From Cudoniella acicularis (Eukaryota; Ascomycota; Leotiomycetes; Helotiales; Helotiaceae): a stretch of DNA of 64,000 nucleotides. The stretch's first letter is position 1, and the number at the start of each line of letters is the position of its first letter. Positions 43,873-53,273 of this stretch are shown here, in pieces. Location of the stretch: NCBI GenBank assembly GCA_013054445.1, contig JAAMPI010000076.1, positions 1 through 64,000 on the forward strand. The letters run 5' to 3'. Below the pieces are notes generated by a model. The model did no database searches. It was not told the origin of the DNA and saw nothing but the letters and a program-made list of their open reading frames with translations. Position numbers and translations under genes: made by a program.

Positions 43873-44841
43873 TCACAACCTCGACCCTCCAACATCCTCG
43901 ACAACAGCAACCAAAACCCCCTCATCCACCAGCACAAACCTACAAGATTCATACAAATGCCTCGCGGCATCCAGCCCCTTAAAAGTCCAAAGATGCACCT
44001 CCTTAAACCCCATCTCATCCACAAACCTCACCCCCTCCTCTAGCATCCTCCTCCCAATCCCCGCACCCCTCAAACCCCCTTGCACAATAAACGCACGCAA
44101 ATGCGCTTGGTTGTCGCCTACATCCTCAATATACAGCGTCCCCACGATTTCTTTTTTAATTTGGGTTTTTTCGTCTTCTCGATCGAGAATAGCTACCCAC
44201 GCTTCATTTCTGGCATCGCCAAGACGAGTCAAGAGGTCCCCGAGCCCGGTGGCGAGTTGGGCTTCGAATAAGCGGCCGAATCCTACGGTGCGGGAATAAT
44301 AGCTCATGTGCATGTCTATCGTGCGCCCTAGGAGACTTGGGTGGTAACCACGACTGATGGTAATATTTGGGGGGAGCTGCTTTTTCTGTGATAGTGGTTG
44401 TTGGTGGCCTAATCGCTGGTCTCGTAGTGCATCGGCATAAATCTTCACCCCTTCAAGGATTTTCGCTGGAGAGGAATAGTGTGTCTGAGCTAAAGCTTCG
44501 AAGACTTGTTTCTCCGCAAAAGTGTTGATTTTGTCGAGGGTTTTTAAGCCTTCGGTTGTTAATGATAGTAAACTCTCCTCGTCTTTCTCTTCTTGGTTTT
44601 GGTTTGAAGTGATTTCTCCAGTTTGCAGGAGTGATTTTAGCACTTGGTTTACGGCTGGTGGTGAGAGATTTAAGGAGGTGCAGAGAGAGGTTTTTGTGGT
44701 TGCGCGACCGGATCCGATCTCGATGATGGTGTGGACGGAAGATGGGGGGAGGTCGGTTCCCGCGAGGGTGGTGTCCATGAAGCCGAATTCGCGGACGAGT
44801 TGGCGGGAGGCGTCGCGGATGTAGGGGATGAGGTGGGTCAT
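43873..44841 (-). CDS. MarR-type HTH fused to GNAT acetyltransferase, intronless, 322 aa
   Basis: A single uninterrupted frame runs from ATG 44841 to the stop at 43873. Residues about 1-130 form a MarR-like winged helix: R-E-F-G-F-M at the start, then T-I-I-E-I-G-S-G-R-A-T-T, the recognition-helix region L-N-L-S-P-P-A-V-N-Q-V-L-K-S-L, and L-L-S-L-T-T-E-G. Residues about 165-315 form a GNAT domain with the acetyl-CoA loop Q-G-G-L-R-G-A-G-I-G-R-R-M-L and the following E-V-H-L-W-T-F. MarR-GNAT fusions are a bacterial architecture, where they acetylate small molecules or amino acids. The lack of introns, unlike nearly all neighbours, fits acquisition from bacteria. The substrate and any DNA binding in a fungus are unknown. 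Confidence 0.88.
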   Translation of the reverse strand: MTHLIPYIRDASRQLVREFGFMDTTLAGTDLPPSSVHTIIEIGSGRATTKTSLCTSLNLSPPAVNQVLKSLLQTGEITSNQNQEEKDEESLLSLTTEGLKTLDKINTFAEKQVFEALAQTHYSSPAKILEGVKIYADALRDQRLGHQQPLSQKKQLPPNITISRGYHPSLLGRTIDMHMSYYSRTVGFGRLFEAQLATGLGDLLTRLGDARNEAWVAILDREDEKTQIKKEIVGTLYIEDVGDNQAHLRAFIVQGGLRGAGIGRRMLEEGVRFVDEMGFKEVHLWTFKGLDAARHLYESCRFVLVDEGVLVAVVEDVGGSRL

Positions 44842-45273
44842 TTTGAAGGTTGGGTATGGTGATCTGATCTGGTCTGAATGTGAATAGCTTCTTTTTTGTG
44901 AGTGTGTTTTGAAGTTGTGAAGGTGAGTGAGGTTAGGTGTGGTCTTGGCGGAGGATAAGGCGGCCTATAGAATCTGTTAGAATTGCAGCTGTGGCGCTTT
45001 GCAGATGCGTGAACACAAGGTGGTTAAGATAAACTAAACCATTAAGAACACTTCCGATATGCTCCTGGATTATAGGAGTTATAATAACGCAGAAAGTCGT
45101 TCCACTTTTAGACACTGGTATCACGCAGAACCGCCCATAACACGAGTAGATTGAACGATTCTATGAGTTTCGAGATGCTATGAGCCCAGCTATCACCAGA
45201 TCTTCTCGATGTTGTGTAAATGCTGGCTCATAAGCCCTTAACCATCAAGTTGCTACACTTAGACATATCTCGC
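44842..45273. other. Intergenic region between srp72 and the MarR-GNAT gene
   Basis: 430 bp containing the 3' flank of srp72 and the 5' region of the MarR-GNAT gene's neighbour side. No feature recognised. Confidence 0.3.
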
Positions 45274-47294
45274 TCATTTCTTTCCCTTCTTCTTGTTCTT
45301 TGATTTTCCGCCGACACCACCGGGGGCCTTCTCTACTTTCACGGCACCACCACCTGCCAATTCTAAGCTCTCCCCCTCTTCTTTCACAACTCCACCCTGT
45401 GTCAAATCATTTGCTTTCTTCTTTCCTTTTTTCCCCTTAGGTCGATATGTACTCCTGTCTCTCAATGGAAGCCATCTTTCTGGGTCCATTTTCTTGCCTT
45501 CCTCAAAGTCCTTTGGCATTTTGCTCTTCCTTATTTTTCGTTGCTTCGCCGGTTTCTCTTTCTCTTTCTCGTTCGATTCCGCTTGCCGTTTCTTGCTTGC
45601 TATTTCAGATGGAGGCGTTGGTAGTGAAGGGATCCCTGCTTTTTCAAGTGCTGCTGCGTCGACCCCAGAAATCAAGCGAGATACAGGTGTAAGCTTTTCA
45701 AGATCGGGAGCGACTTTGGCAATGTCGGTTGTGGCGTATGAAGCTACAAAGCCGGCAATCGCTATACGATCATTAGGATCTTGAGCTCGAAGGGAAGAAA
45801 ATATCTCTCCGGCTGCTGACAAATCAGCTGGATTAGAAGAGCTGAGAAGAGACTCTCCTGCTGCTCGGAACAGTGAGACGGATGGTTTCGATTTTCGCCG
45901 CCAGTAAGATGCAGCTTTCCCTAATTCCACTTTTATGGGATTCTTGCGCCCTGATAAGCGATATAAAGAAACGACAAGGGCCACAAGACCAGGCGCAAAT
46001 CGTACATCTTGGTCAGCAGGAGATGTTGACTCTTCAAGCCGTTTGAAAAATGATTCCAAAAGGGATATAGCTGGGCCAGGGTTGTTCGTCAAAATATAAA
46101 GCTGGATTATAACGAGGATAAGTCCAACATCATTGGGCCTCTTCTCCAGAAGTGGCAAAATTTGCTTCAACCCGGCCTTCTCAGGCTCGCATTTGGCATG
46201 GGCTGCGGCATTAAGAACTGATAGAGTATTGACGAATGGGGAGATGGTAGGAGCGGGAGATTTTGCAATGATTGACGCAGTCGAATAAGCAACACCGGAG
46301 TACTTTAGTGATTGGAGATCAATGGTGTATCTATTTCTCCGTAAAATGCTTGCTTGATGTTCAAAGTGTTTCTCTCCATGCGTAAGGGTAGGGACTGAGT
46401 CGAAGAGCCTTTGGGTCATGAATGGGTTATCGTTCTTGGTTGACGCAGCAAGGGAGTTGTTTTGGGCAATAACCCTGGTTGGTGGCTCAGGGACACTATA
46501 AAAGTCAGCAAAAATGTGCGAGATAATCTTCTGTTACATACTCAGCGATATTGATCATTCTCTCTAGAGCTTCCGCCTCTGCCAACTTGCCAAGCTTTGT
46601 GAAAACATAGGCTTGTTGTACCATGATTGGCAACACCTCTGACCTTTTTTCCTCGTCACTCAACTCGTCTAAAGCCTCACACAAGTCCCTTGCTCTTTTG
46701 AGTAGCACATTCCCCGCAGCCAAATCTCCTCTTGCGATACAACCACAGGCCGCATTGTACGACGTCTCGAACGCTTCGAGGTCCTCCCTGCCGGGTTTCT
46801 TTCTGCTCTTCTCGACTTTATCCCCGTTACCCTGCCACTCCAACCTGCGCATCTACAGCTGAGCTGTTAATCCTCAGATCGTTCTCCTCGCCCTCTATTG
46901 GTGCACTCTGTGCGCTCAATTCCTTGTATATTTTCGCAGCGTCCTCAAATTTCTCGGCACGATAAGCTACTTGTGCAGCGACATGCAGTAGGCCCCTCTT
47001 GCCTCCCCTCTGCGCCAGCTTTTCGGCTTCTTCGAGCTGTCCCGTTTTGTACAACGCATATGCTTTCTCGAGGATGCACTGTTCTGCGAGTTTGTCTCCG
47101 CCATCATCGAGGGCTCGTAGGGCATCGTCGAAACGATCAAGCTTGAGGAGCGCTACTACTCTGGTATGCAAAGCTTCGGGGTAATTTTTCGACGATCGGA
47201 GGACTGCATTGGCCGCTTTCAAAATCTCCTCGTGGTCGTCAATGCTGGTATTTTTGAGAAGAGAGGACAGCACTGCTGCTGGATTTGAGGCCAT
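45274..47294 (-). CDS. srp72: Signal recognition particle subunit SRP72, 2 exons, about 657 aa, with an apparent one-base frameshift
   Basis: Exons are 46542-47294 and 45274-46495, with the intron GTATGT...TATAG. The N-terminal half is TPR-like (A-N-A-V-L-R-S-S-K-N-Y-P-E-A; E-Q-C-I-L-E-K-A-Y-A-L-Y). The middle has F-E-T-S-Y-N-A-A-C-G. The C-terminus is a Lys-rich RNA-binding tail with the family motif R-K-S-K-M-P-K-D-F and D-P-E-R-W-L-P-L-R-D-R-S. The frame changes near 46840: I-N-S-S-A-V-D-A-Q in one frame continues as L-E-W-Q-G-N-G in another, with one extra G between CAG and TTG. Removing that base makes the total 1974 nt, in frame. SRP72, with SRP68, holds the SRP core and targets ribosomes to the ER. 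It is probably functional and carries an assembly error, unless the indel is real. Confidence 0.92.
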
Positions 47295-48155
47295 CGCGGC
47301 CGGATGCTTCTGGTCTGGTGCTGGGCGGATGGCTACCGTATGTGTCGCATATTCCTGCAATCTCTCAAACAGCCCAGTTTGTGAGCTACCAAGGCGTTTG
47401 TAGAGTGCTGGCGGGAGGTGGAACAGCACGCGATGGCGGGGTCCTTTTTTGGTGCGAAGAAATGTATGTGGGGGATTCGCTTGGGCCCGCCAATGAGATC
47501 GCAGCCCCTAGGGGGCACTCTATTTACAGTTTTATGTCAAAGGTAGTTCCAAGGCAGGTTCGCCGGTTTAGTTTCTTTGCATCCTGATGTCGTGCATTTG
47601 CATTAGGAGGATTTGAGCAGAGATTTGCCTATTTAGCCACAAGTACGGGCGCATATTCCATAGAGCACGTTGATTTACTGTTTACTGGTATAAACCCTGT
47701 CTCTGTAGTCCTTGCTGCATTCTAAATCAAGCTCCCGCCCGTTACCCGTGCCGGCACTCCCACTCCAACGCAGACAAGAGAAGCCTCTTGCAGATGGTTG
47801 GAGCCTCAGAAAAGACCGCAAGCGCGGGCATGAAGCATGAAGCATGAAGCACGGAAGAACAGCGTTCGTTCCACAAGGGCTTGCATATCCATGGCTGATA
47901 TGAGGCTTTGGCTGTTCGCTAACGCGCCCGCCCCTTGTCCGGCACTCCAGGCCACAGCGTCAAGCTTGACAAGGCTGGCTCTTGCTTCTTATCCTCTTTT
48001 CCATCAGAATCTTCTTCACTTGTCATCCAACAATTGCTGAGATTGAGGTTTCAGGGCCGATCGGCTAAAGGCAGTCCAACTTCTTCGTTCTATTCAGCCA
48101 AAGTAAGCTTGAAACGCTGTGCCGTCACCCCACCATATCTAACGAACTGCCAGAG
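47295..48155 (+). promoter_or_regulatory. Shared srp72/stuA upstream region with short upstream ORFs before stuA
   Basis: 860 bp lie between divergent start codons. Upstream of stuA is a three-copy tandem of atgaagc (from 47830). It creates a six-codon uORF (47830-47847) and a second ATG at 47837 opening a 67-codon uORF (47837-48040). If the stuA transcript starts upstream of these, they would precede the main ATG. Leader uORFs are known to control Aspergillus stuA translation. Transcript ends here are not known. Confidence 0.45.
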
Positions 48156-49233
48156 ATGGTCTCGAAAGATTCATCTCTTATAACTCTACCTCCATTTAAC
48201 AACCCAAATCCACAAGCTCAATCAACTCCTCAATACCCACCAATTGCAACTTCTGGACCCGGTATCATGTATCATCCATCGCATATGTCTAGCCCACAGT
48301 CGCCCCCAATGAACCAGGGCCCAGCAGGTGGCTTACAGCCCTACCCGCCTCCACCTCAGCCGGAGGCAAATCAAGAAAGTCAAGCCTCGAATCAATATCC
48401 ACAATACTCCTACGACATCCAATTGAAGTATCCACAACAACAGCAAGAGAACCATAGCCCACATCAGCAATATAACCCCGGTCAAGGCCTCCCACTGCCA
48501 TCAATGTCGACCAGCGGTCTACCTCCGCTTAGTCAAGGAGGCTATCCTCCGATTCCAGGTCAACAAGAATTAGCTATGGATACCACAGGGCAGATTGCAC
48601 CTCCAGGTTCGAAGCCGAGAGTCACAGCTACCCTATGGGAAGATGAGGGTACATTGTGCTTCCAAGTTGACGTCAAAGGAACCTGCGTAGCTCGACGCGA
48701 AGGCAAGTTCTTCAATTTAACTTTCTTATCCCCTTGACCTTTAGCTCCAATCCCGCTCCCATCTCAGGCATCCCCTAATCCTTAGTGCAACAGATAACCA
48801 CATGATCAACGGTACCAAACTCCTCAATGTCGCCGGAATGACGCGAGGTCGCCGCGATGGCATCCTGAAAGCCGAGAAACAAAAGCACGTCGTGAAAATC
48901 GGTCCCATGCACCTGAAAGGCGTGTGGATCCCCTTCGAGCGCGCCCTTGAATTCGCCAACAAGGAGAAGATCACCGAGATGCTCTACCCGCTATTCGTCC
49001 ATAACATTGGCGCCCTGCTATACCATCCCATCAACCATTCACAAGGCAGAGTTTTCCCTCCACAGCCACCACAACAGGCGAATATGGGTCAGGTACCCCC
49101 TCCGTTGCAGATGATGAGACCGCAGGAGCAGGGCGGTCAACAGCGAATGGAAGGCGTGAATCTGAATGGAAATGGAGAGCGTATGGGTGACGAGCAGCAA
49201 CAGCAACAACAGCATAGACCGCTGTACTCTTGA
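48156..49233 (+). CDS. stuA: APSES transcription factor StuA, 2 exons, 328 aa
   Basis: Exons are 48156-48702 and 48794-49233: 987 nt, in frame. A Gln/Pro-rich N-terminus of about 150 residues precedes the APSES DNA-binding domain. That domain begins [13 protein letters not shown], continues C-V-A-R-R-E | [19 protein letters not shown], and runs through [12 protein letters not shown] to L-L-Y-H-P. The intron interrupts the domain, and its donor must be GCAAGT, not GT, to keep the conserved junction. StuA is a bHLH-like developmental regulator of sporulation, effector genes and secondary metabolism. The protein ends soon after the domain in a poly-Gln run, whereas typical StuA is nearly twice as long with a basic NLS tail. 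An extra 3' intron may have been missed. Confidence 0.93.
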
Positions 49234-49956
49234 ACGAGCTACCCGCAACCCCCGCACGAAACCTAGGACGGCCAAAATTGACATGTCGAAAATAAGGGAA
49301 ACGGATATAAAGGATGGAAAACAGCGTTATTATGATGAGATACCTATGCTAGCGATGCAACGGGCGTTAATGTCTGCTATGGATATGGAAGGAGGATTTC
49401 TTGCTCATTCATCGTGTTGGCGGTGCGATTTTCCTTGGTTGGTGAGGAGGCTGTCTGCCTGACAAGAGAGCATATCAGGCGTGTCGTTTTGCCTTGCAAG
49501 AGTGACATGAGATGGGAACCTGGAAATTTGGAGGTGCAAAACTCACATTCTCTCTCCTACGTAGCTTTAGCTACTAATAACGAATCACGAATAACAAAAT
49601 ATCCACACAAACTCACTCCTACTGTTTCAAAAATGTCTTATGTGACTATCTAGCGAATTAAGTGGGTATAAGCTTAATTATTTATCCTCTTTACGCCGAA
49701 TAGCTAGTATACAAGAGCTGATCCTACTTTTCTTTTGTGGTTCTCTCATTATTTTTGTTGATATACATTAAGCAAAGCCTTCCGTCCCTCATTATTGCAC
49801 TAGTTCCCTCACTAATACTCGTAATGAAACCCTAAGCTATCGGTAAAGCACAGACATGAATTGCCAGATGCAAAATCGAATGCAGAAAGACTTGAAGGGA
49901 ACCTCCGTGCTCCAGACTCCATCGTACATTTTTTGCCACCGTTGGACGCCAATTAT
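49234..49956. other. 3' region of stuA and convergent BTB gene
   Basis: About 720 bp between convergent genes. Open frames at 49166-49462 and 49414-49653 have no recognisable family. They could contain a missed 3' exon of stuA, but I found no convincing junction. Confidence 0.3.
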
Positions 49957-50928
49957 TTAGATACCGCTCTGACGGGGGCGCTTGCGGGAGCTACCGGGAG
50001 TATGGCTTGGGCCGGGGTGCATCTTCTCGTTCTTTTCTCTCTTGAGCTTTTCGTCCAAGACACGGGCTATTATAACGTTAGCAATTATGATTCCATCAAG
50101 AATAGACCCAAAGTAACTCACTGAGAACGTCGTATCCGAATTGTGGAAATTCCAAGCACATGGATCTGAGCTCGTCCTCCGCCTCTGCACGCAGTGTGTG
50201 TGATCTCGTAGCCCAGAAGTTGGCGACTGGAGCACGGATAGTCGTATCGTCCTTTTGAGTGTGTGCATAGACATATCTCGCATATGCGATCTCTCCCTTG
50301 GCTGTTGAGTTCACACAATGGATCTTGCTTGATGCTAAAGACTTTAGTTGTGGTAGGTGGAAGTTGTCTGCAAGCGTATAGACTCGGGCATGTTTGAGGA
50401 GCTGGTCGCCAGTTTCGTCAACGAGAGGGGTTGAGGGGTCGCGCTCGAGATCACGAGAGTTGGCAATCTTGCGCGGGAAGTAATCGCCCGTGTAGAGGAA
50501 TTCGAGGAAACATCCAACCGCATCGAGATCTTCGTCAACAAGGTCAATTCGCCGTTCCTAGATTTTTGCATCAGAAGAGCCCGCTTATATGATAAATTAC
50601 ATCGACTTACACCAACATTACTGAACTTGGAACATTCGCTGGCGAAAAATGGACTTGTGGTGAGTAAGGCTTGATGCGCCGTGAGAAGCGCCTGCTCATC
50701 GCCTCGACCAACCAGTAAACCAACAACAGGACTCTTCAGGTAATCGATATATGTAACACGTGCGGGGACATCCTCCATAGCTTCTTCCGGGAACGGCAGG
50801 CCATTCTCATCGTCATCTGTAGGTGCGGCTGCGGAGTTAATTTCGACAACTGGTTCCTCGCCACCCATCGCGAGGTCGCCAACCTCGTCGGCGGCAGTAT
50901 CGGGGAAGTGATTCTCTGCGTTCCCCAT
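49957..50928 (-). CDS. BTB/POZ domain protein, 3 exons, 287 aa
   Basis: Exons are 50611-50928, 50122-50557 and 49957-50066: 864 nt, in frame. An acidic head (residues 1-50) is followed by the BTB fold. It reads Y-I-D-Y-L-K-S-P-V-V-G-L-L-V-G, then A-H-Q-A-L-L-T-T-S-P-F-F-A-S-E-C, and after the first intron D-L-D-A-V-G-C-F-L-E-F-L-Y-T-G-D-Y and A-R-V-Y-T-L-A-D-N-F-H-L-P-Q-L-K. A helical region and a basic tail (S-S-R-K-R-P-R-Q) that could be a nuclear signal end the protein. Fungal proteins of this type are common and mostly uncharacterised. BTB domains dimerise or recruit Cul3 ligases, but no second functional domain shows which applies. Confidence 0.9.
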
Positions 50929-51822
50929 TAAGTTGTATTGATATATGGGTGACTGTCAATTGGTGTTAAACGGACACTTTCGAGAAAATGGGGTAAAAGG
51001 TGGTATTTCTAGAATAAATTACGGGAACGGAATTCACAATTGTGATAACGAGTGACTGAAAACAGATTTTGTGCGCAAGTGTCTCAAATCTGATGGAAAC
51101 GGCAACGATTGAAAGCAATGAGGGGGTGGGGAAACTTCGAAAATCGAGGAGGCTGGGAGCTTTGAAGCTTTGAAAGATACTCGAAGCTTCAGTTGGTGCC
51201 TTGTTGAGGCCTTGCGACACAGGCCCCAATAAGCTAGCAAATCAGAAGGGAGGCGATTGTTCAACATCTGGCGGGACTTGAAAAGGAAAATTCCAACGTC
51301 ACTCGTACAAGATTGCTCTTCTCTACGATTTATACTCGGTCGCTTTTTTCCCGAGTGCCAAGAAGGATTAAAAAGCCGAATATTTCACCAATACTCGCAG
51401 TACAATAGCAACTCAGACATGTCACAATAACTAGGCAGTCGCTTTCACCTCAAATCCAGGTCCTCGATACGGAGTCACTTAGATGTACTTTCTGCTCAAA
51501 AAGCTGAGTGGCTTTGCTACTATGGAGCATTAACAATAGGCACATCACTCAGAAAATACCCGATCGAGTAGCTACTACGCCCACAATAAATCACACGAGC
51601 ACGGTGATCGTCGCCCAAACGGCTACAAATTGAGGGTATGGCTACTAACACGCTCTAGGAGTTAATTGTGGCGATCAATCTACTCTTACGTGCAATCTTT
51701 CTATGCCAACACACCGATTTCCTATGCAAGGCCCGAACACCAAGGCTATGGTATCAAATGAAGAAAAAGAGCCCAATACCGACCCGAACGCCATACGCTA
51801 TGGCAAAACATAACCCAGCAGC
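50929..51822. other. Intergenic region between the BTB and PAP2 genes
   Basis: About 890 bp with no gene seen. It should contain the BTB gene promoter and the 3' flank of the PAP2 gene. Short frames here have no family features. Confidence 0.35.
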
Positions 51823-53273
51823 TCAATTACGCCTCCGAAGTCTTTCTCCAGTTGTAGGTGTAGATTTGTCTAGCCTCAAACACCAAAGCAACACATCCTC
51901 CAAAGGTAGCAACACCAGAAATACCCGATTGCAAAGAAAAGCGGTAGTGGCCACGAGGAAGGCAACACAGGCGTCGAGATAATAGTGGTTCGCAGTGGCA
52001 ACTATAGTGATGAGGATCAAAAGTGGATACGTGAAGGCGAAAAAGATATAAAACATAACCCATGGTTTCGATTTCCGTTGTTCCCCGGGCTCGAGAGTTT
52101 TGCGGAATACCCCAGAGTGGTACAACATGGTACAGCCAATGCAGAAGGAATACCCGAAGTGCATCGAAGGCATAGCGGCCAAGGAGTTCACATATTTTCC
52201 TTTCATCCACACGCTTTGCGCATTATTGTGCCCAACACTGTCGAGAAATCCATACTCCTGGGGAAGCAGTCGAGGCGGCATGCAAGGATAAAAAATAAAT
52301 ATGACAAACGCAATCAAGTTTGTCAGTGTCATTGTTCGTCGTACTACTGCGAATGTGTTAAATGACGGAGCTGCGAAGTAGTACCACGCAATGAATCTGT
52401 CAAGCGTCAGAAGAAAAGTACAAGTTTCAAGGACCTGAACATACCCAACAGTTCCAGGAATATGGATCAGAGCATACGATCGATTCAAAACCGTCAAGAA
52501 TGTCTGGTGGCCTTTTATGAAAAACTGCTGGACCTCTCTTTCTGGAATAGGCCAAAGGAAATTAAGCCAAGAAAACTGCTCAAATTCCAGTACTGCGAGA
52601 CCACTTCAACAAATTAGCGCTATGTTTTCTCTCGGGGTAAGGAGCCAGGAGGAACCGAGAGGATGAGACATCCTCTTACTGTGGGAAATTGAGGGAAACG
52701 GCAAAGAAATAAGTTGCTTACTGGTCCTGCGCAACATCCCATATACCTGTTTTCGAAAATATTGACTGCGAAAGGAGACTGGTACATCGATAAAAAGCGT
52801 ACGTTATTATCCAGTAAAACATTTCCATCAAGAATGGGAATCGCTGCATGATTCTGCTGTGGAAATTATCCGCAAATCTGGGTGTGTTTGGCGTATAGAG
52901 TGTCGTTCTGCAACATCTTCTCTTCTTCGACGGATATTTTGTGGTAGTTAGCGAGCCTATACTACAGTCATCTGTTTCGGTGCTGGTCATGTAATCTCGT
53001 GCAAGAAGGTCATCGGAAGACCGTGCGGACACATTATCAGGGCCGTCGTCCAAAATATTGTATCGTCTCCTTTCGAATATCCGGAAACCGCGTCGTCTGT
53101 TTAGAATCATTGACCCGACAAGAATGCTGGCAACCATCTTGTTTTCTGTTAGTGAAATTCATTGAGCTTTAAAGTTGGAAGCTCACAATCGGCTCTGCCC
53201 AACCTGGTAATCGCCAAGCGGGATTGCTATTCCATTGCAGTTCCTCGTACGGAACTGTCATGTTTGGTGCCAT
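51823..53273 (-). CDS. PAP2/Aur1-like integral membrane protein, 4 exons, 411 aa
   Basis: Exons are 53187-53273, 52722-53137, 52445-52603 and 51823-52396: 1236 nt, in frame. The intron GTATGT...GACAG joins H-I-P-G-T-V-G to F-I-A-W-Y-Y-F, a conserved block of the Aur1-like branch. The protein has at least five hydrophobic segments. The phosphatase-type motifs are S-L-A-A-M-P-S-M-H-F-G-Y-S (about residues 293-305) and A-N-H-Y-Y-L-D-A (about 350-357), which supply the catalytic His residues and Asp. Relatives include inositol phosphorylceramide synthase and other lipid phosphatases or transferases of the Golgi/ER. The rather divergent N-terminus argues against it being Aur1 itself. The substrate is not predictable. 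Confidence 0.9.

Noticed and set aside
51823..53273. Calling the PAP2 gene AUR1 (inositol phosphorylceramide synthase)
   Set aside because: The motifs fit the wider Aur1-like PAP2 branch, but the N-terminal part is too divergent to name it.
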